From: Comamonadaceae bacterium | GTDB taxonomy: Bacteria > Pseudomonadota > Gammaproteobacteria > Burkholderiales > Burkholderiaceae_C | DNA: 35,299 nt | Direction: 5' to 3' | NCBI GenBank assembly: GCA_947454955.1 | Contig: CANGLW010000022.1 | Location: 1 to 35,299 of the forward strand | In this document: piece after piece, positions 7,688 through 15,342 of the stretch | How positions within the stretch are numbered: the stretch's first letter is position 1 | Layout of the letters: each line of letters begins with the position of its first letter | Made by a program: the position numbers and the translations under genes | The notes under the pieces: generated by a model | Told to the model about the DNA's origin: nothing | The model's database searches: none | Seen by the model: the letters and a program-made list of their open reading frames with translations, nothing else

Positions 7688-8565
7688 AGCAAGGCCTGCC
7701 GAATGCGCCGGCTCATGGCATCGAAAGCAGCGACCATGAGCACGATGACGATGAGCACCGTGGCCAAGCGTCCCCATTGAAAGAGTGAGGTGGCTTCGGT
7801 GATCAACAGCCCCAAGCCCCCAGCGCCAATCAGCCCCAGGATGGTGGAGTCACGGATGTTGAACTCCCACACATACAAATGGCTGGACACCAACTGCGGC
7901 AACACCGCAGGCCACACCGCATTGAAAAACACCTGGGCAGGTGTGGCACCCACGCTGCGCACCGCATCCACCGCGGCCATGTCCAGCGACTCCATGCTTT
8001 CAGCAAACAACTTGCCATAGGTGCCCATGCTGTGCAGCGCAATCGCCAAAATGCCAGCGGTGGGCCCCAAACCCACAATGCCCACCAACACCAGGCCAAA
8101 CACCAGGGTGTGAATGGCACGCGCGGTGTTGAGCACCCCATTGGCCATGGCAGCCAACAACTGAGGCGCATGCAGGTTACGTGCGGTGAGCACCGCCAAA
8201 GGTAAGGCCAGCAAGGCGCCCAACAAGGAACCCAGCGTGGCAATTTTCAAGGTGACCCAGGCAGCGCGCGCCAGGCCGGCCAAGTACTCGCGTTCCAACT
8301 GCGGGCGGTTCTCCACACGCAAGACCCGACCCTCGTCGTTTTTGTATTCCAGCGCCGGGTTGCCCCACCACAGGTCCAGAAAGCTGGGGTGCGCAAAGTC
8401 CTGCGCGGTCTTGATGAGGTTCTGAAGAGGCTGACGGCCCAGGCTCACATCACCATCAAGCCACAGCGAACTCAGGCAGGCCACCACCAGCGCGGCATAC
8501 ACAAGCACCAAGCTGAAAAAGCCCAAGCGCCCACGCAAACTCAGTGGTCCCGACAAGCTCGCCAT
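7684..8565 (-). CDS. PhnE-like ABC transporter permease
   Basis: A 293-residue inner-membrane permease with an N-terminal membrane segment, a periplasmic loop of about 75 residues and four to five further membrane helices. The cytoplasmic EAA-type loop is visible (ESMESLDMAAVDAVRSVGA near residue 200), followed by a proline-rich turn and the DSTILGLIGAGGLG stretch typical of PhnE. It sits between the binding protein (19 bases upstream) and the ATPase (overlapping start), the usual order of a three-part importer. No phosphonate degradation genes (C-P lyase, phosphonatase) occur in the window, which weakens a phosphonate role. Confidence 0.88.
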   Translation of the reverse strand: MASLSGPLSLRGRLGFFSLVLVYAALVVACLSSLWLDGDVSLGRQPLQNLIKTAQDFAHPSFLDLWWGNPALEYKNDEGRVLRVENRPQLEREYLAGLARAAWVTLKIATLGSLLGALLALPLAVLTARNLHAPQLLAAMANGVLNTARAIHTLVFGLVLVGIVGLGPTAGILAIALHSMGTYGKLFAESMESLDMAAVDAVRSVGATPAQVFFNAVWPAVLPQLVSSHLYVWEFNIRDSTILGLIGAGGLGLLITEATSLFQWGRLATVLIVIVLMVAAFDAMSRRIRQALL

Positions 8566-8584
8566 GTCAACGCAACGTCACGCT

Positions 8585-9460
8585 TTACTTGGCCTGCAGC
8601 TTGCCTGTGGCAAGGCCTGCATCGCGAATGGGTTTGTAGTACGTGTTGTCTTTGCTGACAAAACCGGTGTAGTGCGTGGGCAGCAAGTTGGGCTGCTGCT
8701 TCAAGGCTGGCCCCACAGCCGCTAAGGCGGCTTGCAATTGACCCACCAACGCTTTGTCAGCAAAGACAGACTTGCTCACGGCGAACGCGTCATTGGGCAG
8801 GGGCGCAGATTGCCAAATCACCACCGATTGATCAGCCTTGATGAGGCCCTCTTCAATCATGGCGTTGCGGTTGCGGTTGTAGTCTGCACCGGCATCGAGC
8901 AAACCTTGCGTGACTTGCGTCTCAATGGCCTGGTGTTTGGTGTAAAGCACTTTGGAAAAATAACGCTCTGGGTTGATGCCTTGCGTCATGAAATAGTGCA
9001 AAGGAATCAGGTAGCCGGATGTGGAGCCTTTGTCGCCAAAGGCGAACGTTTTACCCTTGAGGTCCGCCACGGTTTTGATGCCCGACTTGGGGTGCGTGAC
9101 CATGATGGCGTGGTACTCGGGCTTGCCATCGTAAAGAATCGTGGCCACCGCTTGGGCACCGGCCTCGTGGTTGGCCAGCACATAACCCCAAGGCCCCATC
9201 AGGGCCAAATCGGTTTCGCCGTTGGCCAGAGATTTGGCCAAGCCCTCCCAACTGTCAACCGTGCGCAATTGCACCTCCCGACCCAACTTGCTGGCCAGGT
9301 AAGCCGCCAGGGGTTGGTAGGTCGCATCGTTCTTTTCTTTGTCGGGTTGAAACAAGCCCACGCCCAAACGCAAAGGTTCTTTCGCAGCAGCTTGCCAAGG
9401 CAGGCACAAGCTCAACAAGGACAAAAGACTTAGCAATAAAAATCGGGTACAGCTCAGCAT
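8585..9460 (-). CDS. PhnD-like periplasmic binding protein, putative selenate/selenite receptor
   Basis: Type-2 periplasmic binding protein of the phosphate/phosphite/phosphonate group (about 291 residues). A hydrophobic leucine-rich signal peptide ends near an Ala-Ala-Ala site, then the family's LRLGVGLFQPD start, ETDLALMGPWGYVLA in the first lobe and KGKTFAFGDKGSTSGYLIP around the ligand cleft. I prefer the ATG at 9460; a GTG start at 9493 is possible and would overlap the upstream gene by 28 bases. From memory, a subfamily of PhnD-like receptors found beside selenium genes is named putative selenate ABC transporter receptor, and this copy sits in that context. Ligand identity is therefore inference; phosphite or phosphonate remains possible. 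Confidence 0.85.
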   Translation of the reverse strand: MLSCTRFLLLSLLSLLSLCLPWQAAAKEPLRLGVGLFQPDKEKNDATYQPLAAYLASKLGREVQLRTVDSWEGLAKSLANGETDLALMGPWGYVLANHEAGAQAVATILYDGKPEYHAIMVTHPKSGIKTVADLKGKTFAFGDKGSTSGYLIPLHYFMTQGINPERYFSKVLYTKHQAIETQVTQGLLDAGADYNRNRNAMIEEGLIKADQSVVIWQSAPLPNDAFAVSKSVFADKALVGQLQAALAAVGPALKQQPNLLPTHYTGFVSKDNTYYKPIRDAGLATGKLQAK

Positions 9461-9465
9461 GGCAT

Positions 9466-10221
9466 TCAAGGTAACAGAGAGGGAAAGTCGCACGGCGAAT
9501 CGGTTGACACAAAATGCAGATCAGCAAATCCAGAGCGCACAGATTCACCGGTGTTGTCGGTGTCAGCCGCCACGGCCAGCAAGGTCAATCGCACATCTTG
9601 CAGGTTGATGGGGCCGAACACACGTTGTGCGTCGTCCCACACATTCACACGCTCGCTGACCCACTGTCCCAGTTGCGCTGCGCCGCTGCGTTGGACTTTC
9701 ATGTGCGCTCGGTCGGTGTAGACATTGGGATGCAAAGTGCCCACCGGGTTGTCTTTGTCCCACACATAGTTGATGGCGCCATCGGGCACCAAGTCGCTGT
9801 AAATCGTACGCGCGATTTTGAGCTTGGCGCGTGTGGCCAAACTCATGCTGGCCGAAGGCAAATCAAACGCCACGTAGACCCTGGCCGGGTAATCATCACC
9901 CGACTTCTTGAACATGTCGGCCTGCTGAACCAGGCGCTCTACCCGCCAACGCCAGCACAACACCGGGGTTTGCGACAAATCCACCTTCACCTCGCGCGCC
10001 AGCAAGGCCATGCTGGCCTCTGCGCGCGCTTCCACCGCATTCACGCCCTCCCACACCACAGCCTGATAAGCCGTGGGTTTGAGCTTGTTGATGGGCACCA
10101 CCCGCCAAGGCTTGGGCAGTTGACCCGCAGGCGCCTGAAAACGACCGGCCCACACCACTTGCGCTGAGGCATGCGACATCAGGCTGGCCAGCAGCATCGC
10201 CATCAGCGTCTTAAGCCACAT
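9466..10221 (-). CDS. DUF3047 periplasmic protein
   Basis: A 251-residue exported protein with a signal peptide of about 20 residues ending in an Ala-x-Ala site. The DUF3047 signature is clear: a CWRWRVE strand near residue 110, followed by KKSGDDYPARVYVAFD, then a NYVWDKDNPVGTLHPN segment and the closing GESVRSGFADLHF. Function of the family is not known; its fold appears to be a beta-rich ligand-binding or carbohydrate-binding type. Its start overlaps the end of the TIGR04282-like gene by 11 bases and it lies five bases upstream of the binding-protein gene, so it is firmly part of the arsS operon. A role in binding or exporting the pathway product is a guess. Confidence 0.85.
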   Translation of the reverse strand: MWLKTLMAMLLASLMSHASAQVVWAGRFQAPAGQLPKPWRVVPINKLKPTAYQAVVWEGVNAVEARAEASMALLAREVKVDLSQTPVLCWRWRVERLVQQADMFKKSGDDYPARVYVAFDLPSASMSLATRAKLKIARTIYSDLVPDGAINYVWDKDNPVGTLHPNVYTDRAHMKVQRSGAAQLGQWVSERVNVWDDAQRVFGPINLQDVRLTLLAVAADTDNTGESVRSGFADLHFVSTDSPCDFPSLLP

Positions 10222-10852
10222 GCTGAGCCCCAGTTTTTAGCGCTGTGATCAGCGCTTGGTCAGGCCAATGCAACAGATCCGCAGGCTCATCGATGTCATG
10301 CAAGGTCGGCCCCACCCACACCGAGGTGTGGGACAAGCGTTGAAGGGTCAAGGCGCACACCTTGGGCGTGCTCCAGGGCATGTCGTCAAACACAGCTTGC
10401 CAAGCTCTCAAACCCAGCAAACCATAGCCGCCATCGGCTGTGGGCAAGAGGCACGCCTCATGCGTGAGCAAGGTTTTCGCTGCGCTTTGCAACAGCTCGC
10501 TGGTCAGCTGTGGCAGGTCAGTGCCAATGAGTAAGACTTGCTCTTTTTTTGATAGCGCGCTTTGCACAGCACGCGACATGCGTTGACCCAAATCGCCATC
10601 ACCTTGGGCCGACCAGTTCAAGTCGGACGGCAAACCCAGTGACGACCAGGCAGGGGCTTGCGGATCGGGCGATGCGCAAATGGTCACGCCATGAATGTGG
10701 TCACCCCGCGCGGCTAAGGCTGCAGCCACCGTGCGCGCCAACATGCGCTGCGCCAATTGGGCAGCGCCTGGCGCACCCAAGGCCGGGATGAGCCTGGTTT
10801 TCACCTGACCGGCCAAAGGCGCTTTGGCCATGATCACCAATTGCGTGGTCAT
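10211..10852 (-). CDS. TIGR04282/DUF2064-type glycosyl- or nucleotidyltransferase
   Basis: A 213-residue protein whose N-terminus (MAKAPLAGQVKTRL) is the hallmark of the DUF2064 family, related to nucleotide-diphospho-sugar transferases and named for arsenosugar biosynthesis in its TIGR04282 branch. Further matches are LIGTDLPQLT in mid-protein, ADGGYGLLGLR and PWSTPKV. I start it at the ATG at 10852, one base after the stop of the preceding gene; an upstream GTG at 10891 would add 13 residues without family similarity. The partners on either side and the ArsS homologue suggest that it activates or transfers the sugar part of an As- or Se-containing compound. The biochemical reaction is unproven. 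It contains one 17-bp GCTA repeat (10540-10556). Confidence 0.85.
   Translation of the reverse strand: MTTQLVIMAKAPLAGQVKTRLIPALGAPGAAQLAQRMLARTVAAALAARGDHIHGVTICASPDPQAPAWSSLGLPSDLNWSAQGDGDLGQRMSRAVQSALSKKEQVLLIGTDLPQLTSELLQSAAKTLLTHEACLLPTADGGYGLLGLRAWQAVFDDMPWSTPKVCALTLQRLSHTSVWVGPTLHDIDEPADLLHWPDQALITALKTGAQHVA
10540..10556. repeat. 17-bp GCTAY-N7-RNAGC repeat, copy 1 (inside the TIGR04282-like gene)
   Basis: On the minus strand the sequence is GCTATCAAAAAAAGAGC, an imperfect inverted repeat with an A-rich centre. It matches the other five copies in length and end sequence, but sits in a different reading frame from the other coding copies. Confidence 0.5.
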
Positions 10853-10853
10853 G

Positions 10854-11519
10854 TCAGCGGTATGCGCGTGCCAAAGACTCAGCGGGTGCACCCAGCCAAT
10901 AAGCCAGACGCAAACGCCACATCAAAAAAATGGTGCGCCACACGCCACGCTGTTCCCAGCGCCGACCCGAGGTGATGACCTGGTAGCGCAAACATGCCGG
11001 TGCGCTGATGGCTTTGAGGGCTGCAGACATCTCGATGTCTTCCATCAAAGGCTGATCAGGAAAACCACCCGCTTGCAGATAGGCCTGACGCGTCATGAAC
11101 ATTGCTTGGTCGCCCGTGGCAATGCCTGTCAGGCGTGAACGCCAGTTCATCAACGCAGCCACCACACGCAGCATCTTGGCTTGGCCTTGAATCTGCACAT
11201 CAAAGCGGCCCCAGGCGCGGTGTTGCAAGGCCTCTTGAACACGGGCCAAAGCGGCTTCAGGCAGTTGGGTGTCAGCATGCAAAAAAAGCAGATGCGGCGC
11301 TTGCGTGGCCAGGGCGCCTGCGTTCATCTGACGCGCGCGACCGCGCGATGCATGCACCACGTTCAGGCCAGCGGAGCGTGCCAGGTGCACGGTGTCATCG
11401 GTGCTGCCACCATCGACCAAGATCACCTCGGCATTCACAGCGATTTGTTGCAGATGCGCATGCAGCGCCGGTAGGTTGGCCGCCTCGTTGAGCACAGGTA
11501 CGACGATGGCCAGTTGCAT
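10854..11519 (-). CDS. TIGR04283-type GT2 glycosyltransferase
   Basis: A 221-residue GT-A fold family 2 glycosyltransferase. Visible are the start IVVPVLNEAANLP, the nucleotide-binding DGGSTDDT (Asp36 onward), SRGRARQMNAGA and the HADT metal-site motif at 81-84. These are the features of the TIGR04283 branch, named for its association with ArsS in arsenosugar biosynthesis. It starts two bases after the arsS stop and is followed after one base by the TIGR04282-like gene, giving the triad seen in such loci. The acceptor is unknown; in this setting it may be a 5-deoxyribose-like arsenic or selenium compound (inference). Confidence 0.9.
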   Translation of the reverse strand: MQLAIVVPVLNEAANLPALHAHLQQIAVNAEVILVDGGSTDDTVHLARSAGLNVVHASRGRARQMNAGALATQAPHLLFLHADTQLPEAALARVQEALQHRAWGRFDVQIQGQAKMLRVVAALMNWRSRLTGIATGDQAMFMTRQAYLQAGGFPDQPLMEDIEMSAALKAISAPACLRYQVITSGRRWEQRGVWRTIFLMWRLRLAYWLGAPAESLARAYR

Positions 11520-11521
11520 GG

Positions 11522-12505
11522 CTAAGCGTTGAGCGCACCACCACAGCTGCTACCCGCACCAGCGGTGCAACCGTAGCAGTGGTCTGCCACGCGGATGGCT
11601 GCACCCAGCGGGTTTTTGAACAGCAAGTCGCGCAAGTGGGGGCGATGCACTGGGCTGATGTCCAACACCTGCATGGGGGGCATGGGCAGTTCAAGCTGCT
11701 GGTTGAAATCACAATCGAACAAGTGGCCTTGCCAGTCCACGCTGATGAGGCTGCGGCACATCACATGCGCCAGGTTGGCATCGGCATGGTTTTGCTGCAG
11801 CAAGGTCATGTAGTTGTTGAACTGACCTTTGGAAATCAACATCGAGCCAAAGCGCTGGATGGGCATGTTGGCCAAGGCATACAGGTCATTGAAGACGATG
11901 CCAAAGTTGGCGCCCAATTCACGTTGGTAGTCCGCCTTGAGTTGCGCTTGCGCAGGCGGCAACACCGCGCCTTGCGGGTTGTAAACCAGGTTGAGTGTGA
12001 GGCCCGTGCCCGGCTTGCCGTAACCCAAAGCGTTGAGACGCTGCAAGCCGGCGATGCTTTTGTCAAACACCCCCGCGCCACGCTGCTTGTCCACATTGTC
12101 CAGCGAGTAGCAAGGCAGGGAAGCCACCACCTGCACCCCTTGTTCAGCCAAAAAGTCAGCCAGGTCTTCATGGCCGGGCTCGAACAAAATGGTGAGGTTG
12201 CAGCGGTCAATGACCTGCACACCCAAAGCGCGCGCTTCACGCACCAGACGCTTGAATGAGGGGTGCAGCTCGGGCGCACCGCCGGTGAGGTCCAGGGTTT
12301 CAATGTCGCGCGCTTTGATGACCTCAAGCACCAGGTCGATGGTGGCCTCGTCCATCATCTCGGTGCGGTTGGGGCCGGCGTTCACGTGGCAGTGCACGCA
12401 CGATTGGTTGCACTTGTAACCCAGGTTGAGCTGCAGGGTGGTCAAACGCTCGCGGCGGATGGCGGGAAAGCCTTGAATTTCAAGTAAGGGAAGGGTGGCA
12501 TGCAT
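11522..12505 (-). CDS. arsS: ArsS-type radical SAM enzyme (arsenosugar biosynthesis family, DUF3641 C-terminus)
   Basis: A 327-residue radical SAM protein. The cluster motif is CNQSCVHC with Cys32, Cys36 and Cys39, followed by LDLTGGAPELHP, the SAM-contact region. The C-terminal third matches the cysteine-rich ArsS domain, with Cys310, Cys313 and Cys321 in CYGCTAGAGSSCGG as candidate ligands of a second iron-sulfur cluster. In characterised systems ArsS transfers the 5'-deoxyadenosyl group of SAM to dimethylarsenite. No arsM methyltransferase is in the window, so the acceptor here could be a selenium species; that is inference. Some family members carry selenocysteine, but this gene has no in-frame TGA before its TAG stop. 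It is the first gene of an eight-gene operon, divergent from mtnP. Confidence 0.9.
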   Translation of the reverse strand: MHATLPLLEIQGFPAIRRERLTTLQLNLGYKCNQSCVHCHVNAGPNRTEMMDEATIDLVLEVIKARDIETLDLTGGAPELHPSFKRLVREARALGVQVIDRCNLTILFEPGHEDLADFLAEQGVQVVASLPCYSLDNVDKQRGAGVFDKSIAGLQRLNALGYGKPGTGLTLNLVYNPQGAVLPPAQAQLKADYQRELGANFGIVFNDLYALANMPIQRFGSMLISKGQFNNYMTLLQQNHADANLAHVMCRSLISVDWQGHLFDCDFNQQLELPMPPMQVLDISPVHRPHLRDLLFKNPLGAAIRVADHCYGCTAGAGSSCGGALNA

Positions 12506-12566
12506 AGGGCATTTGTAGCAATTCGGTGCCCGTCCAAAGACTGGAAAAGCAGCATGAAAGTCTAGC

Positions 12567-12596
12567 CTAATACCTTGAACCTTTCATTACACTCAA
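12567..12596 (-). promoter_or_regulatory. Candidate promoter of the arsS operon
   Basis: On the minus strand TTGAGT (complement of 12591-12596) and TATTAG (complement of 12567-12572) are 18 bases apart, each matching the consensus at four positions. It overlaps the proposed mtnP promoter, so the two directions may compete or share a regulator. Weak, read by eye. Confidence 0.3.
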
Positions 12597-12604
12597 ACTA
12601 TCTA
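12575..12604 (+). promoter_or_regulatory. Candidate sigma70 promoter of mtnP
   Basis: TTGAAC at 12575-12580 and TATCTA at 12599-12604, 18 bases apart, fit a sigma70 promoter moderately well. Transcription would begin just ahead of the hairpin at 12614-12629. Confidence 0.4.
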
Positions 12605-12613
12605 ACCCAGCAT

Positions 12614-12629
12614 GGGGCCAGGTGGCCCC
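12614..12629 (+). promoter_or_regulatory. Perfect inverted repeat in the mtnP leader
   Basis: GGGGCCA, GG, TGGCCCC forms a seven-base perfect inverted repeat (a six-base stem with a four-base loop when folded as RNA). It ends about six bases before the AAGGA ribosome site of mtnP. It could be an operator or an RNA hairpin that modulates translation. I do not recognise a riboswitch class. Confidence 0.45.
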
Positions 12630-12645
12630 GACACAAGGACAGCTC

Positions 12646-13506
12646 ATGACCCAAGCTCTGGTCGGCGTGATTGGCGGCAGCGGCCTCTACAACATGGACG
12701 CCTTGCAGAATGTGCAAGAGGTGCAGATGGACACGCCTTTTGGCGCCCCGTCTGACAGCTTCATGTGCGGCACGGTGCACGGCGTGAAGGTGGCGTTTTT
12801 GGCGCGGCATGCACGTGGCCACCGCCTCATCCCATCTGAGGTGCCATACCGCGCCAATGTGCATGCCTTCAAACAGCTGGGGGTGAAGTACCTCATCTCC
12901 ATGTCGGCGGTGGGGTCGCTCAAAGAAGAGCTGGCCCCGCTGGACATGGTGCTACCCGACCAGTTTGTGGACCTGACCAAACACCGTGCCTCCACCTTTT
13001 TCGGCAATGGTGCGGTGGCGCATGTGTCGATGGCACAACCGGTGTGCTCGGCTTTGTCTGATGTGTTGGCTCGCGCGGTTGCTAGCCTGCAAACGCCACC
13101 CAAACTGCACCGTGGTGGCAGCTATGTGTGCATGGAAGGGCCGCAGTTTTCCAGCCTGGCTGAATCGCAGTGGTACCGCAGCATGAACGCCAGCGTGATT
13201 GGCATGACCAACATGCCCGAGGCCAAGTTGGCGCGCGAAGCACAAATGGCCTATGCCACCCTGGCCATGGTGACCGACTACGACTGCTGGCACCCGCGCG
13301 AAGCGCATGTCACCGCCGATGCGGCCATTCAAAACCTGATGAAAAACGCCAGCAACGCGCAGCACATCGCCGCGCGCGCCATCGAGTTACTGGGGCAAGA
13401 GCAACCTGTGTCTGAGGCCCACAGCGCTTTGCAGCACGCGCTCATCACCTCACCTGAGGCGATGGCCCCCGAGGTGCGTGCGCGGCTGGACGTGCTGTGG
13501 CGTTGA
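12646..13506 (+). CDS. mtnP: S-methyl-5'-thioadenosine phosphorylase MtnP
   Basis: A 286-residue purine nucleoside phosphorylase-family enzyme that splits 5'-methylthioadenosine into adenine and 5-methylthioribose-1-phosphate in methionine salvage. Visible are GGSGLY at 10-15, ARHARGHR near residue 50 (phosphate contact), MSAVGSL, a SYVCMEGPQFSS stretch, GMTNMPEAKLAREA and the TDYDCWH motif characteristic of 6-aminopurine-accepting MTA phosphorylases. The ATG at 12646 has an AAGGA ribosome site; the frame is open to 12622. It is divergent from arsS. Some MTA phosphorylases also cleave 5'-deoxyadenosine, the by-product of radical SAM enzymes, or related 5'-substituted adenosines, so co-regulation with arsS would make sense (inference). 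Confidence 0.92.
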   Translation: MTQALVGVIGGSGLYNMDALQNVQEVQMDTPFGAPSDSFMCGTVHGVKVAFLARHARGHRLIPSEVPYRANVHAFKQLGVKYLISMSAVGSLKEELAPLDMVLPDQFVDLTKHRASTFFGNGAVAHVSMAQPVCSALSDVLARAVASLQTPPKLHRGGSYVCMEGPQFSSLAESQWYRSMNASVIGMTNMPEAKLAREAQMAYATLAMVTDYDCWHPREAHVTADAAIQNLMKNASNAQHIAARAIELLGQEQPVSEAHSALQHALITSPEAMAPEVRARLDVLWR

Positions 13507-13543
13507 GCCGCGAAAAACGCAGGCCTTAGGGCAAACGCAAGCT

Positions 13544-15217
13544 TCAGAACAGGCCCGAAATTTTGCCGTTGTCGTCCACGTCGATGCGCAGCGATGCGGG
13601 TTCTTTGGGCAGACCCGGCATGGTCATGATGTCGCCGCAGACCATCACCACAAACTCGGCACCGGCACTCAAACGCACCTCGCGCACATTCACCACGTGA
13701 CCGCTGGGGGCGGCGCGCAGCTTGGGGTCGGTCGAGAACGAGTACTGGGTTTTGGCCACGCACACCGGGTAGTGCCCAAAGCCATCAGCCTGCAGCTTGT
13801 CGATTTTTGCTTTCACCGACGCATCGGCCGAGATGTCTGCCGCGCCATAAATTTGCGTGGCGATTTTGCGCATCTTCTCCCACAGCGTGTCTTCGTCGGC
13901 GTAGGCAAATTTGAGTTGCGCTTGACCCGACTCAGCCAGCTTCACCACCTCGCGCGCCAGGTCTTCTGCACCCGCCGAGCCATCGGCCCAATGGCGGGCC
14001 ACCACCACCGGCACACCGCGCTCTTGCATGCGCTGCTTGAGCAAGGCCAATTCTTCGGCGGTGTCAGAGGTGAAGTGGTTGATCGACACCACGCAGGGCA
14101 AACCGAAGCTGCGCAGGTTGTCCACGTGGCGCTGTAAATTGGCCATGCCGCGGTCCAGCGCCGCCAGGTCTGGCGTGTTGAGGTCTTGAGCCGCCACACC
14201 GCCGTGGTGTTTGAGCGCGCGCAGCGTGGCCACCACCACCGCGGCATCGGGTTTGAGGCCCGACTTACGGCATTTGATGTCGATGAATTTTTCAGCGCCC
14301 AGGTCCGCACCAAAACCGGCCTCGGTCACCACGTACTCACCGAGCTTCAACGCGGCTTGCGTGGCGGTGATGGTGTTGCAACCGTGGGCGATGTTGGCAA
14401 ACGGCCCGCCGTGGATGATGGCCGGGTTGTTCTCGAGTGTTTGCACCAAGTTGGGTTTGATCGCGTCTTTCAAGAGTGCCGCCATGGCGCCCTGGGCCTG
14501 CAGGTCTTTGGCGCGGATGGGCGTTTGCTCGCGGGTGTAGCCCACGATGATTTTGCCCAAGCGCTCTTTCAAATCTTTGCGCGAGGTGGCCAGGCAGAAA
14601 ATCGCCATGACTTCAGAAGCCACCACGATGTCAAAACCATCCTGACGCGGAAAGCCGTTGCCCGGGCCACCCAAAGACACCACGATGTCACGCAGCGCAC
14701 GGTCGTTCATGTCCACCACCCGCTTCCAGGTGATGCGTCGCACATCAAAGCCCAGCGTGTTGCCGTGGTGGATGTGGTTATCAATCAAGGCCGAGAGCAG
14801 GTTGTGCGCCAGCGCAATCGCGCTGAAGTCGCCGGTGAAGTGCAGGTTGATGTCCTCCATCGGCACCACCTGCGCATAGCCACCACCGGCTGCGCCACCC
14901 TTCATACCAAACACCGGGCCGAGCGACGGTTCGCGCAGCGCAATCACCGTGCGTTTGCCGATGCGGTTGAGCGCATCGCCCAAGCCCACGGTGGTGGTGG
15001 TTTTACCTTCACCCGCAGGCGTGGGGCTGATGGCGGTGACCAAAATCAGCTTGCCTTGGGGGCCCGGGTGCTGATCGAGCCAGCTCAGGTCAATCTTGGC
15101 TTTGTAGTGGCCGTAAGGCTCGAGCGCGTGCGCGGGAATGCCCAGGCGTTCCTGGCCGAGTTGAAGAATGGGTTGAAGTTTCGCGGCTTGTGCGATCTCG
15201 ATGTCTGAACCTGGCAT
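13544..15217 (-). CDS. fhs: Formate-tetrahydrofolate ligase
   Basis: A full-length 557-residue enzyme that joins formate to tetrahydrofolate with ATP, giving 10-formyl-THF for one-carbon metabolism. The ATP-binding [10 protein letters not shown] (66-75), [20 protein letters not shown], the NLHFTGD stretch, and NHFTSDT in the C-terminal half are characteristic. A GGGAGA ribosome site precedes the ATG. It converges on mtnP with a 37-base gap lacking a clear terminator, and follows the FIST gene on the same strand at 125 bases, so it probably has its own promoter. Nothing unusual is seen in it. Confidence 0.97.
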   Translation of the reverse strand: MPGSDIEIAQAAKLQPILQLGQERLGIPAHALEPYGHYKAKIDLSWLDQHPGPQGKLILVTAISPTPAGEGKTTTTVGLGDALNRIGKRTVIALREPSLGPVFGMKGGAAGGGYAQVVPMEDINLHFTGDFSAIALAHNLLSALIDNHIHHGNTLGFDVRRITWKRVVDMNDRALRDIVVSLGGPGNGFPRQDGFDIVVASEVMAIFCLATSRKDLKERLGKIIVGYTREQTPIRAKDLQAQGAMAALLKDAIKPNLVQTLENNPAIIHGGPFANIAHGCNTITATQAALKLGEYVVTEAGFGADLGAEKFIDIKCRKSGLKPDAAVVVATLRALKHHGGVAAQDLNTPDLAALDRGMANLQRHVDNLRSFGLPCVVSINHFTSDTAEELALLKQRMQERGVPVVVARHWADGSAGAEDLAREVVKLAESGQAQLKFAYADEDTLWEKMRKIATQIYGAADISADASVKAKIDKLQADGFGHYPVCVAKTQYSFSTDPKLRAAPSGHVVNVREVRLSAGAEFVVMVCGDIMTMPGLPKEPASLRIDVDDNGKISGLF

Positions 15218-15274
15218 GGAGTCTCCCTCGGTGTAGGTGTTGGTTTTGGTTTTGATGTGGATCTAGAGCGCAAG

Positions 15275-15304
15275 ATCGTAACCCGAACCGCCAAGCCTGA
15301 CCAA
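15275..15304 (-). promoter_or_regulatory. Weak candidate promoter for fhs
   Basis: On the minus strand TTGGTC (complement of 15299-15304) and TACGAT (complement of 15275-15280) lie 18 bases apart, about 60 bases before the fhs ATG. Match to consensus is modest. The rest of the 125-base gap shows no other clear element. Confidence 0.3.
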
Positions 15305-15342
15305 GCCCACCAACCTTAGCCAACCGCTCGGGGTGAAGACCC

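Noticed and set aside
6944-9460. Phosphonate utilisation operon
   Set aside because: Only importer genes resemble Phn; no C-P lyase, phosphonatase or regulator, and the neighbours point to selenium or arsenic.
11522-12505. ArsS as a selenoprotein
   Set aside because: Some family members use selenocysteine near the C-terminus, but this frame has no internal TGA; it ends with TAG after an ordinary Cys-Gly-Gly-Ala-Leu-Asn-Ala ending.
14186-15208. 340-residue plus-strand frame opposite fhs
   Set aside because: Antisense shadow of a strongly conserved gene; no recognisable domain.
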